A stretch of DNA of 64,000 nucleotides. Source: Thinopyrum elongatum. Its lineage: Eukaryota; Streptophyta; Magnoliopsida; Poales; Poaceae. The translations under genes were made by a program, and so were the position numbers. Of this stretch, positions 21,101-30,751 are shown in pieces. The stretch covers positions 541,120,795 to 541,184,794 of the forward strand of contig CM022297.1 in NCBI GenBank assembly GCA_011799875.1, given 5' to 3'. Position 1 is the first letter of the stretch, and each line of letters opens with the position of its first letter. The notes beneath the pieces were generated by a model. That model was not told where the DNA came from. It ran no database searches and worked only from the letters and a program-made list of their open reading frames with translations.

Positions 21101-22075
21101 GGGGGTGAACGAGTTATACTGTGCTTGTATGTTGATGACATACTGATATTTGGAACTAGCCTCAAGTTGATTGAAGAGGTTAAGTTCTTCTTATCTCAGA
21201 ACTTTGAGATGAAGGACCTTGGAGTGGCTGATGTTATCTTGAACATCAAGCTATTGAGAGATGATGATGGTGGGATTACACTTCTGCAATCCCATTATGT
21301 TGAGAAGGTGTTGAGTCGTTTTGGATATTCGGACTGCAAACCATCTCAAACACCATATGATTCTAGTGTGCTGATTCGAAAGTCTAAAGGCACAACTAAA
21401 GATCAATTGAGATACTCTCAAATTGTTGGTTCACTCATGTACCTAGCGAGTGCAACGAGGCCTGACATCGCGTTTGCTGTCAGCAAACTGAGCCGGTTTG
21501 TTTCCAAGCCTGGTGATGTACATTGGCATGCTTTAGAAAGAGTTATGCGCTATTTGAAAGGTACTATGAACTATGGACTTCACTATACCGAATACCCGTC
21601 GGTACTGGAATGGTATAGTGATGCGAATTGGATCTCTGATGCTGATGAGATGAAGGCCACAACAGGGTATATGTTTACTCTTGGAGGTGGTGCTGTTTCC
21701 TGGAAGTCTTGCAAGCAAACGATCTTAATAAGGTCGACAATGGAAGCAGAATTAACAACATTAGACACAGGCGAAGTAGAATGGCTTGGAGATCTTTTGA
21801 TGGATTTGCCAGTGGTTGAGAAGCCGGTTCCGGCCATCCTTATGAACTGTGACAATCAAACAGTCATTGTCAAGGTGAAGAGTTCAAAGGACAACATGAA
21901 GTCCAACAAACACATAAGAATGAGATTAAAAGCTGTCAGAAAATAAAGAAACTCCGGAGTGATACCGTTGGATTATATCCAAACGGCTAAGAATTTGGCA
22001 GATCCCTTTACTAAAGGGCTATCACGTGTCGTGATAGATAATGCATCAAGGGAGATGGGTATGAGACCCACATGA
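17836..22075 (+). pseudogene. Copia gag-pol polyprotein with stops and a frameshift
   Basis: Gag starts at 17836 inside the LTR. A zinc knuckle C-F-I-C-x4-H-x4-C lies at 18902-18943. Protease W-V-D-T-G-A lies near 19071. Integrase follows with H-S-R-L-C-H, H-S-D-L-C, I-D-D-S-T and V-A-E-R-K-N-R. RT carries Y-V-D-D-I-L near 21130. RNase H and the A-D-P-F-T-K-G tail end the protein. Lesions: TAG at 18229 (probably from tryptophan), TAG at 19774, a one-base shift near 20175-20190, TAA at 20990 (where Y-G-L-R-Q is expected) and TAA at 21944. In this family one polyprotein is processed into virus-like particle, integration and replication enzymes. No functional product is expected here. Confidence 0.92.
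17946..18158 (+). other. Putative gag intron spanning the LTR boundary
   Basis: A donor at GG|GTATAA and an acceptor TTTGTGTAG|GC enclose 213 nt (71 codons), so reading stays in frame with or without splicing. Removing it joins a charged alanine-rich N-terminus directly to the A-A-L-K-P-D-K-F gag core. The unspliced version would insert a hydrophobic stretch. The intron crosses the LTR end at 18135. This is inferred from sequence only. Confidence 0.5.
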
Positions 22076-22614
22076 GTTGCCATGGTAGTAACCCAACCTA
22101 TGTGATCGGAGATCCCGTGAAGTAGGACCTGGGAAAACAAGCAAGTGGTGAACCGAGGAGAGTAACTTTACTAACCCACTCCGTGGAAGATGCAATACTC
22201 TCGGAAGCTGTATGTTGACTACTATCTTAATGTGTTCCAAGGCTTACATGTATAAGCAAGATTCTATCCTACAGAGCGATCATTGGAGGAACACACCTCT
22301 ATGAGCCCGACTGCTGGTCACAGTCTATGAGATTGGGGTGATCTCTAGCAAGTTCATGAACAGGCCAAGAGTGTGACTAATATGCTCCACCCGAGGGGTC
22401 AGCCTTCGGCAGCCTCGTACCAGTAAGACATGTGGTGAAACTTCTTGACGCCAAACTGACAATTCAAGGCATACTCCATTGTTCAGTTGTGAAGGAGTGT
22501 AACTACTTGGTCTAGGTGGAGTTCAACCTTAATCGGTCTTCACTGAAATGCTGGTATATCAAAACAGTGTTTGGAACAAAGGACAAAGTGGGCCCTTGAG
22601 ATCTGGTGGGGGAT
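22076..22614. other. 3' untranslated internal region of the Copia element
   Basis: Non-coding sequence between the RNase H end and the purine tract GGTGGGGGAT that abuts the 3' LTR. No other feature is seen. Confidence 0.7.
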
Positions 22615-23556
22615 TGTTGAAATCTGAGATGGGCTTAGGGCCCATATGGCAATTTCAGAATAAATCTCTAAGGGCCCATGTATTGGCATGAAAAGGGGTC
22701 ATGGAAAGTTTAGTTCCATACCGCTAGTGGATGAGGAGTTTGACCTCCTTATAAGGGTTCCTCTTCTACATGCTATTGGTGCTTGAGAAGAGAAGAGGCC
22801 CTCGCGCACTCCTCCTCCGATGCCCGCCTCGCCACGCCACGCCTCGTCACAACGCGCCGCAGGTTGCGGGATTGAGCCGAGCCGAGCTCACACCTATGCG
22901 CTTCTTTTTGCCGGTTAGGAATGGAGAGTCTTTGACAGGTGGGGCCACGATCTGAGACGTCGGATCGTGGGCTACCGACTTGGACGTTGGTTTAGCCCAC
23001 GTCTCTCCACGTGCGGCCGCGCCTATATAAGTGAGCCACTGCCAACCCTAGCTGTCACACGAAACAAATCGCATCTCCATGCCCACGTCGTTCCTTTTGC
23101 TGCTGCTGCCGCCGGCGACTCCATCCCGTTTACCGCGTACACGGTTGACGTGAGAGCAGGCCTCCGAAACCCCGCCTCTCTGGATCCTGTACAGGAGAGG
23201 GGCGATTAGGTTTTTGGGGAGCGACTAGGCGACTGCTCGCCTCTGTTCATCTGCTTCCTCTATGTTCACGTCAACTTCGTCATCGCCATGTCTTCCGACG
23301 CCGAATGTGCCGCCGCCGAGGACGCCGCGACTGCCACCGCCGGCGCCGCTGCATGGCCTACTAGAGGGTATAACTCGTTTATCCCGCTCCTCTTGATTTC
23401 TGTGTTAGCAGTACTAGCGTTATACGTAGATGTGTCTACTGTTTGCTAGTACTTGCTTGTTTAGATCATAATCAGTATGTTATTAATTCAGTCAATGCCA
23501 TGCTAGTGATTATTTCCTGGATTAAATTAATCAAAAAATTGCCTATTTACTCAACA
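22615..23556 (+). repeat. 3' LTR of the Copia element
   Basis: It is 942 bp, TG...CA, and retains the TATA box CTATATAA at 23023-23030 that the 5' LTR lacks. It contains a second, diverged copy of the gag N-terminus (ATG near 23289). Confidence 0.93.
23023..23030 (+). promoter_or_regulatory. LTR TATA box (3' LTR copy)
   Basis: CTATATAA lies in the LTR upstream of the gag start homologue. The equivalent position in the 5' LTR is deleted, so only this copy could still promote transcription, outward into flanking DNA. Confidence 0.6.
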
Positions 23557-24309
23557 TTTTTGGCCAGCTTGGAAGAACGAGATGCTTCTCCTTTTATAGT
23601 GTTTTCATTCGGCAAACCTAGCTTGACTTAATCAGTTGGCCCCAATAGAGCACACCTGGTTCTCCTCCCAAAGAAGGAAGATGCTTAGGCCTCTTCCAAT
23701 GCATAGATGCTTAGATGAGGTGCTAAGCATATTAAATAGTTTAGTAACTAAAGCCCTCAATGCATAGATGCTTAACTGGTTGTAGCTAAGCTTTCTTCAT
23801 TTAATGATTTAGCAACTAAACTCTTTCATGCATTGGCGAGCTTCCATCATTTAAATGTTTTGCTTAGTTTTATGCGCTTGGGATTGTTTCTTCGCGAGTC
23901 ACCAAACTCATGTCTCTCCTCTTAATTACATTGTCACATCAGATTTTTTTTTGCCTACATGACAGTCTTAACATCTGTACAAGTATCGGGTGGAGCATTG
24001 GGAAGGGCCTTATACTACAGACGCTGTCAGGCCCATCTCCCTCCAGAATAGTCCTGTGAAACTCCCCACCAAGGTCAATGCTAAGGGCGTATCCAACAGT
24101 GCCACGTATGCAAGCTCTTAAGATCCACGTTATCATTTTTTTCCTATGTGGAGGAGAGAGGGAGAGGAGCGGAGAAAAGCTACTAGCTCTTCATGATGAG
24201 CTAGTTTCTTACACGCCTCTCGATTTTTAGTGGACCAGCACTTACATCTTCTCCAATATAATCATATTTATTTGCTTTGGGGTCCACATTAGTTCTGGAC
24301 AATGTAAAG
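23557..24309. other. Intergenic repeat-rich DNA
   Basis: It contains two or three spaced copies of 'atgcatagatgcttag' words (23698-23775) and a segment starting 'aagggcgtatccaacag' (24082) that looks like a MITE-type terminus. No gene was found. Confidence 0.5.
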
Positions 24310-24369
24310 CTAGCTAGACCGTTGGAGAAGTGATCTTTTATGGTACTAGCTCTTTGTTGAGGTAAATGT

Positions 24370-24636
24370 GACAGTCTTTCATTCCATCCGCCCACCTTCA
24401 GCCCACATCAGCATCACTCAGCCGCCGACCCTATCTTGTGGAGCGCTTGTGGATACCGAACAAGAGTCCCGTCTCCCCTGGCCGTCTGCATAATGGTCTT
24501 TCATTCCATCTGCTCACCTTCAGCATAGCTCAGCCGTCGGCCTTATCTTGTGGAGTTCACAATGGTCTTTCATTCCATCCGCCCACCTTCAGCCCACATC
24601 AGCATCACTCAGCCGCCGGCCCTAGCTTGTGGAGCT
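24370..24636. repeat. Three tandem copies of a ~70-bp unit
   Basis: Units at 24370-24443, 24492-24558 (diverged and shortened) and 24559-24636 share 'tctttcattccatccgccc' and 'cttgtggagc'. The related block at 26555-26630 has one copy. Confidence 0.8.
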
Positions 24637-25799
24637 TAGCTTTGCATCGAGGTCCAATTGGCATTTGGCAAGTTGCAACGATTTCCTCCCAGCTTCTGGT
24701 CTAAAGAAGAACCGGAAATAAAGCTAGTGTGCCCGCCCCTCCATCTCCTATCTGAGTCTCAATAATCCTGACAGAGAGAACTACCCCCCTGCAGAAAATT
24801 AATTACGTTTGATGTTCAAACAGGGAAAGCTAGTTTTTAGCTTGCTTTTGATGTCTGACACGTCATTTAAACATGACTGGAGGTAGTACCTCTCTACTCT
24901 GAGGTTTCATTAATTTGCTTTTGAGGCAGCTGCTTGACTTTGCAAACTATGGGCTCATGCACGCGCTGGAAGAAGTTAGGCAACGGCGAACGTGCAGATG
25001 GCGACGCATCGATTACTTTTCTTTTTGGTTAGTCTGAAGAATATATACCTGTCGACCCTGAAGAAGAAGGGAAGCAAACATACAGTTGAATCTACTTTAA
25101 TCTAAGTTCTCAGTCTAGCTACACTACCGTCAATTGATTTGTCAATCTATCCGTCATCCGGTCTAGTTTTCCAGTCTTGATTGCATTCACCTCACCTTTT
25201 TCTTTTTCTCCTGCTAGTCCGAGATAGGCACGTGTGCTCTGGAGTTGGTTGCCAAGTGGCAGCTTGTTTCTCTGTTCATGATCGATCTGGTCCATATCTA
25301 ATTACTAGACTTGTGGTGTCAGCTTAGATCCCTAACAATGCATACAAGAGTTGTCTTTCCCTGCAATGATCATTGTAGTTAATTAGCCAGTGACAAACAA
25401 GCAACCACTGTACAGGAACGTGTTTTGTTTTGGTGCGAAGGTCTAAAAAAAACTAGGCCCCAGGGGAAAAACCGCCCCAAATGGCTTGATTTAGCCCACG
25501 GGGGCTCGAACCGGGGTGTCTGGGGCGTCCAAACTGACGCACCCAGCCATCGCGTCAGTTTCCACCTTTTAAAGTAACTTCAGTTCACCATCTATCTTTT
25601 AGGTCGAATTATGTACAAGACGGACATATTGTTTCCACCTTGAGCATGCATGCATGGCGTTGGCCTGAGCTACTCTACTGACCGTGCCTTGTGCTGCAAC
25701 GAGAGAAAAAGGTTTGGGCGTGACGAAAATGTATGTAACACGCACACACTTGGTCAAGTTGGTTGCCTTGTCCAAGTTTGCTAGCACCTTGAAAAAAAA
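24637..25799. repeat. Paralogous unit with unoccupied insertion site
   Basis: This block matches the DNA flanking the palindromic transposon pair at 26744-28768, but contains one uninterrupted ATCTCCTAT at 24743-24751 and no insertion. Segment 24752-24955 occurs inverted at 27757-27965. Segment 24960-25799 matches 29060-29908, 34045-34865 and 39030-39880. It is therefore an empty-site relative of the later units. Confidence 0.85.
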
Positions 25800-26095
25800 G
25801 TAATGTGTTTAATTTCATTACCATCCCTCGCGGTTCACCTCCGTCCCACGTACAACCGTTGCTAATTGTTGGCAGTAAAATTTGTTGAGGAAGTGGTAAT
25901 GCTTTACCACTTCAGATGAATTAGTGGTGGTTTGCTAATTGTTGGCAGTAATATAGGTTGAGGAAGGAGTAATGCATTACCACTCACATGAATTAATGGT
26001 GATTCAATACAATAGTAAACGGAAATGATAATGCTTTACCACTGCAGATGAATTAGGTTCAATCCGTAGCATCGTTAACCAATGAAAAACTTGGT

Positions 26096-26335
26096 AACAT
26101 GTAGTAAACAATTACTACATGTGCCTCTCCCTCCAGTAATTATTAACTCGAATGGTAATATGTACGTGGCCTAGTATCTGGTCGTAATTCATTACCATGG
26201 AATTTTCTCGAAAACATGGTAATATGTAGTAAACAATTACTACATTGCCTCCCTCCAGTAATTATCAACTCGAATGGTAATATGTATGTGGCCTAGTATC
26301 TGGTCGTAATTCATTACGATGGAATTTTCACGGAG
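26096..26335. repeat. Direct repeat of ~119 bp in unit 1
   Basis: Two copies of 'atgtagtaaacaattactac' followed by 'cgaatggtaatatgtacgtg' and 'ctagtatctggtcgtaattc' lie about 119 bp apart. The same pair is present at about 36069-36308. Confidence 0.8.
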
Positions 26336-26743
26336 GAGCGCGGACCAGGTGGTTCAGTCTAATTAGCGCGTCCTGGATTGTTGGGTCGATCGGCTGGAGC
26401 GTACGCAAACTTATTCTGCGCTCTGGAGTATTTTAGCGCGCCTATATATACGACAGTCTTTCATGGTACTTATTCTACGCTAACTTATTCCACTAGCTAG
26501 ACCGTTGGAGAAGTGATCTTTTATGGTACTAGCTCTTTGTTGAGGTAAATGTGACAGTCTTTCATTCCATCCGCCCACCTTCAGCCCACATCAGCATCAC
26601 TCAGCCGCCGACCCTATCTTGTGGAGCTTAGCTTTGCATCGAGATCGAGTTGGCATTTGGCAAGTTGCAACGATTTCCACCAAGCTTCCGGTCTAAAGAA
26701 GAAGCGGAAATAAAGCTAGTGTGCCCGCCCCTCCATCTCCTAT

Positions 26744-27537
26744 GGGGGCTGCTAGGCGTCCGCCGGTGGATGAACTGGAAACATCTGCCGCCTGGCTGGC
26801 CGTTGGATGCACGCGCTGCTGGCCGTCCAATGTACCACCCACGATCCCCACCTCCCTTTTGCAACGAGCGCAATGTTGCAGAAACAAGCCCACCTCCCAC
26901 GCCGTTAGATCTCCCCACGTGAGCGTCACAAATTGCAACAAGTTGGTTGTTGCTGAAACAAAGACTTTGTGCGGAGACGTTATGTAACTTTTGCAACAAT
27001 GGTATTGTTGCAGAAAACTTTGCAACTGTGGTGATGTTGCAGAAAAAAATTGCAGAATTTTTTTCTGCAACAAAGCTAATGTTGCAGAATTTTTTCTGCA
27101 ACAAAGCTAATGTTGCAGAATTTTTTTCAACGGAAGAGAGATTTGAAACATACCTAATGTTGCATAAATTTTTCTTGCAACAAAGAGGATGTTGCAATAC
27201 CAGGGACGCGATGGCTTGCCTGCATCAGCGACCACTTCCCTCGTAGCAGCGTCGGTAGCAATGCAGTGCGGCGGTAGGAGTAAAAACAACGGGCGGGGCG
27301 ACGAGGCTACAGAGTTGCAGCGCCATGACCAGGGGCTTGAGAAAGAAGCGGTGGAGAATTTTGGTTGCATAATGGTGTGGTGGCGTTGACTCAGGAAAGA
27401 AGAAGGATGCTCTGGTTGGAGCTGGATATTTTAGAGAAAGGTGGGATCAGAAGAGCACAAGACGGCTGGGCAATCCGACGGCTGGGCAACAGGCGGATGC
27501 ATCGGTTGGATCAGCCGGTCGGACGGAAGCTTTTCCC
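26744..27537 (+). mobile_element. Mutator-like element, left arm of palindrome 1
   Basis: The 794-bp arm begins GGGGGCTGCTAGGCG and ends GCTTTTCCC. It is the reverse complement of 27975-28768 apart from a few differences. The outer flank is ATCTCCTAT (26735-26743). Inside are several GCAACAA/TGTTGCA hairpin cassettes (26865-27195) like those at 2195-2540. No transposase is encoded; frames through the arm appear identically on both strands because of the palindrome. Confidence 0.8.
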
Positions 27538-27588
27538 ATATAACAAGAAGGAATAATAAGGCGGAAATTGGGATTGCTGCAACATGAT

Positions 27589-27756
27589 TTCGAAAAGCTC
27601 AGAAAATATTGGCCCAACGGCAGCTTAGCGGCGCTAAATGACTCCAAATTTTGCGCTATAGTTGGAAATAGTGAGTTATTAGCGTTATTTTCAATTTAGC
27701 GTTAAGGGCCTTCCAAAAGCTGCAGCGACGCTATAGTGGTCTATTTAAAACTTTGG
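27589..27756. repeat. Segment with hAT-like terminus, copy 1
   Basis: GCGCTA/TATAGC-rich sequence ending CTATTTAAAACTTTGG. The same terminal word ends 28931-29055. CAAAG...TTTAAATAG ends of this sort occur in hAT elements, but no 8-bp target duplication was confirmed. Confidence 0.35.
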
Positions 27757-27965
27757 TATGGGCCCATGGTTTACAAAGTCAAGCAGCTGCCTCAAAAGCA
27801 AATTAATGAAACCTCAGAGAAGAGAGGTACTACCTCCAGTCATGTTTAAATGACGTGTCAGACATCAAAAGCAAGCTAAAAACAACAAGCTTTCCTTGTC
27901 TGAACATCAAATATAATTAATTTTCTGGGGGGGTAGTTGTCTCTGTCAGGATTATTGAGACTCGG
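27757..27965. repeat. Inverted spacer of palindrome 1
   Basis: The roughly 209 bp between the arms is the reverse complement of 24752-24955 in the unoccupied paralogue. Its junction to the right arm carries ATAGGAGAT (27966-27974), the reverse complement of the ATCTCCTAT target word. Confidence 0.85.
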
Positions 27966-27974
27966 ATAGGAGAT

Positions 27975-28768
27975 AGGAAAAGCTTCCGTCCGACCGGCTG
28001 ATCCAACCGATGCATCCGCCTGTTGCCCAGCCGTCGGATTGCCCAGCCGTCTTGTGCTCTTCTGATCCCACCTTTCTCTAAAATATCCAGCTCCAACCAG
28101 AGCATCCTTCTTCTTTCCTGAGTCAACGCCACCACACCATTATGCAACCAAAATTCTCCACCGCTTCTTTCTCAAGCCCCTGGTCATGGCGCTGCAACTC
28201 TGTAGCCTCGTCGCCCCGCCCGTTGTTTTTACTCCTACCGCCGCACTGCATTGCTACCGACGCTGCTACGAGGGAAGTGGTCGCTGATGCAGGCAAGCCA
28301 TCGCGTCCCTGGTATTGCAACATCCTCTTTGTTGCAAGAAAAATTTATGCAACATTAGGTATGTTTCAAATCTCTCTTCCGTTGAAAAAAATTCTGCAAC
28401 ATTAGCTTTGTTGCAGAAAAAATTCTGCAACATTAGCTTTGTTGCAGAAAAAAATTCTGCAATTTTTTTCTGCAACATCACCACAGTTGCAAAGTTTTCT
28501 GCAACAATACCATTGTTGCAAAAGTTACATAACGTCTCCGCACAAAGTCTTTGTTTCAGCAACAACCAACTTGTTGCAATTTGTGACGCTCACGTGGGGA
28601 GATCTAACGGCGTGGGAGGTGGGCTTGTTTCTGCAACACCGCACTTGTTGCAGAAGGGAGGTGGGGAACGTGGGTGGTACATTGGACGGCCAGCAGCGCG
28701 TCCATCCAATGGCCAGCCAGGCGGCGGATGTTTCCAATTCATCCACCGGCGGACGCCTAGCAGCCCCC
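27975..28768 (-). mobile_element. Mutator-like element, right arm of palindrome 1
   Basis: Same element as 26744-27537 in reverse orientation, ending CTAGCAGCCCCC. It is preceded by ATAGGAGAT. No matching 9-bp word follows its outer end (TGTTTTTGA). Confidence 0.8.
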
Positions 28769-29055
28769 TGTTTTTGAATATAGACACACACACACACGAT
28801 GCATTGATGCAAAGCTTGGTTTTTGAATTAGGATGCTTGATATGTACCTTGTTTTTTATGCCGTAGCCTGTCTATGCCAAGTATATGTGATATATCATAT
28901 TTGATATTTGATTGTATGATTATTTTTTCATATATTTTTCAGGATTTAAGCAAAAGCGCTAAATAGGGCTTAGCTCGCTATAGCTGCGCTATAGGTCTTC
29001 ATAGCTTCTGGCCATGCCGCAGCTAAATGTCATAGCCTGCTATTTAAAACTTTGG
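28769..29055. repeat. Segment with hAT-like terminus, copy 2
   Basis: It starts after the palindrome's right arm with an (AC)n microsatellite (28784-28797) and ends GCTATTTAAAACTTTGG at 29055, just where homology to the unoccupied paralogue resumes. Copies lie at 33749-34025 and 38730-39014. Confidence 0.4.
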
Positions 29056-30227
29056 CTCAGACTCAGATACATGCGCCGGAAGAAGTTAGGCAATGGCGAA
29101 CGTGCAGTTAGCGACACATTGATTACTTTTCTTTTTGGTTATAATCTTAAGAATATATACCTGTCGACCCTGAAGAAAAAGGGAAGCAAACATACAGTTG
29201 AATCAACTTTAATCTAAGTTCTCAGTCTAGCTACACTACCGTCAATTGATTTGTCAATCTATCCGTCATCCGGTCTAGTTTTCCAGTCTTGATTGCATTC
29301 ACCTCACCTCAGTTTTTTCTTTTTCTCCTGCTAGTCCGAGATAGGCACGTGTGCTCTGGAGTTGGTTGCCAAGTGGCAGCTTGTTTCTCTGTTCATGATC
29401 GATCTGGTCCATATCTAATTACTAGACTTGTGGTGTCAGCTTAGATCCCTAACAATGCATACCAGAGTTGTCTTTCCCTGCAATGATCATTGTAGTTAAT
29501 TAGCCAGTGACAAACAAGCAACCACTGTACAGGAACGTGTTTTGTTTTGGTGCGAAGGTCTAAAAAAATAGGCCCCAGGGGAAAAACCGCCCCAAACGGC
29601 TTGATTTAGCCCACGGGGGCTCGAACCGGGGTGTCTGGTGCGTCCAAACTGACGCACCCAGCCATCGCGTCAGTTTCCACCTTTTAAAGTAACTTCAGTT
29701 CACCATCTATCTTTTAGGTCGAATTATGTACAAGACGGACATATTGTTTCCACCTTGAGCATGCATGCATGGCGTTGGCATGAGCTACTCTACTGACCGT
29801 GCCTTGTGCTGCAACGAGAGAAAAAGGTTTGGGCGTGACGAAAATGTATGTAACACGCACACACTTGGTCAAGTTGGTTGCCTTGTCCAAGTTTGCTAGC
29901 ACCTTGCAAAAAAAAAATCTCCTTGATGAGGAGCAAATTAAAGTTGGAAGCAAACAAGGTATAGAGGCGAATCACCTTTTCCCAGCATCCATCACGACTG
30001 TTACTTTCTACTTTTCTCAATCATCCTGTCATCATAACTAGGCCCATGACTAGACTAACACTACATCTGTTACAAATTATAGGTCACTTTAGTTTTGTCA
30101 AAAGTTAATCTTTTCTAACTTTGACCAAGTTTATAGAAAATGCACTAGCATCTACAACATCAAATTAGTTTCATTAAATCCACCATGAAATATGTCTTGG
30201 TAATGATTTATTCGGTATTGTTGAAAG

Positions 30228-30751
30228 TGCATATAGTCCCCTAAGTGTGTTTTGGCGTTGATGACGTCCGATTAGTGGGACTAATATGTTTATCAAGTTA
30301 TCTACGGATCATTGGTCCCATATCTTGTGAAGGATGGTGGAGATAGACCCCTCAATTCTAAAAGGGAAAAGGTGTCGGTTGGCTCGAAGATGTTCTGAAG
30401 TTTTTCAGTTTATTTGTGTCATACGAAAAACACACTATAAAGAGGGATAAGGGGATCACAAAAGCCATTTGCCCTAATTCCTACCTCAAAAAGGCTATGC
30501 AAAATCCGAGGTTCAATCCCAGCCGCCTAAATCCACCTGTTACCCTCTCTCTGGAGATCCCGGCCCTTCGTGGTTAGGGCCCCGGAGCTCTGGGGTTCAG
30601 TGGCTTTGCCACGAGACACCCCAGACCTTCGGGCTCTGAACCCCCGGAGCTCTGGGGTACTGGCTGCCTCTTCTTTGGAGTTGATCGGGAGTCCGGGCCC
30701 CAGTACGCCCGGCCTCTGGGTTGCTGTTGGCTACTCCTCTGGATGGACCAG
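30228..30751. repeat. LTR-like fragment with GC-rich cassette
   Basis: It begins TGTTGAAAGTGC in the style of an LTR. Its 3' half (about 30590-30740) holds 'ccccggagctctgggg' and 'tctgggttgctg' words also found at about 44925-45045. It is probably a solo or truncated LTR of an unnamed family. It is repeated at 35170-35688. Confidence 0.45.

Larger units (their letters stand above)
17345..23556 (+). mobile_element. Complete, inactivated Copia LTR retrotransposon
   Basis: The LTRs 17345-18135 and 22615-23556 start TGTTGAAATC and end ACTCAACA. They are flanked by TTTTT (17340-17344 and 23557-23561). A purine tract (GGTGGGGGAT) precedes the 3' LTR. The internal region encodes gag, protease, integrase, reverse transcriptase and RNase H in Copia order. 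It carries at least four stops and one frameshift. The 5' LTR lost about 170 bp including its TATA box, and no canonical primer site follows the 5' LTR. It is therefore dead. The family within Copia is not named. Confidence 0.95.

Noticed and set aside
25480..25560. A true tRNA gene
   Set aside because: The box-B-like word is present but no cloverleaf, anticodon arm or correct spacing could be drawn.
27107..28323. Identical 66- and 87-codon frames on opposite strands
   Set aside because: They are the two arms of a transposon palindrome read from each side, with no start context, domain or splice support.
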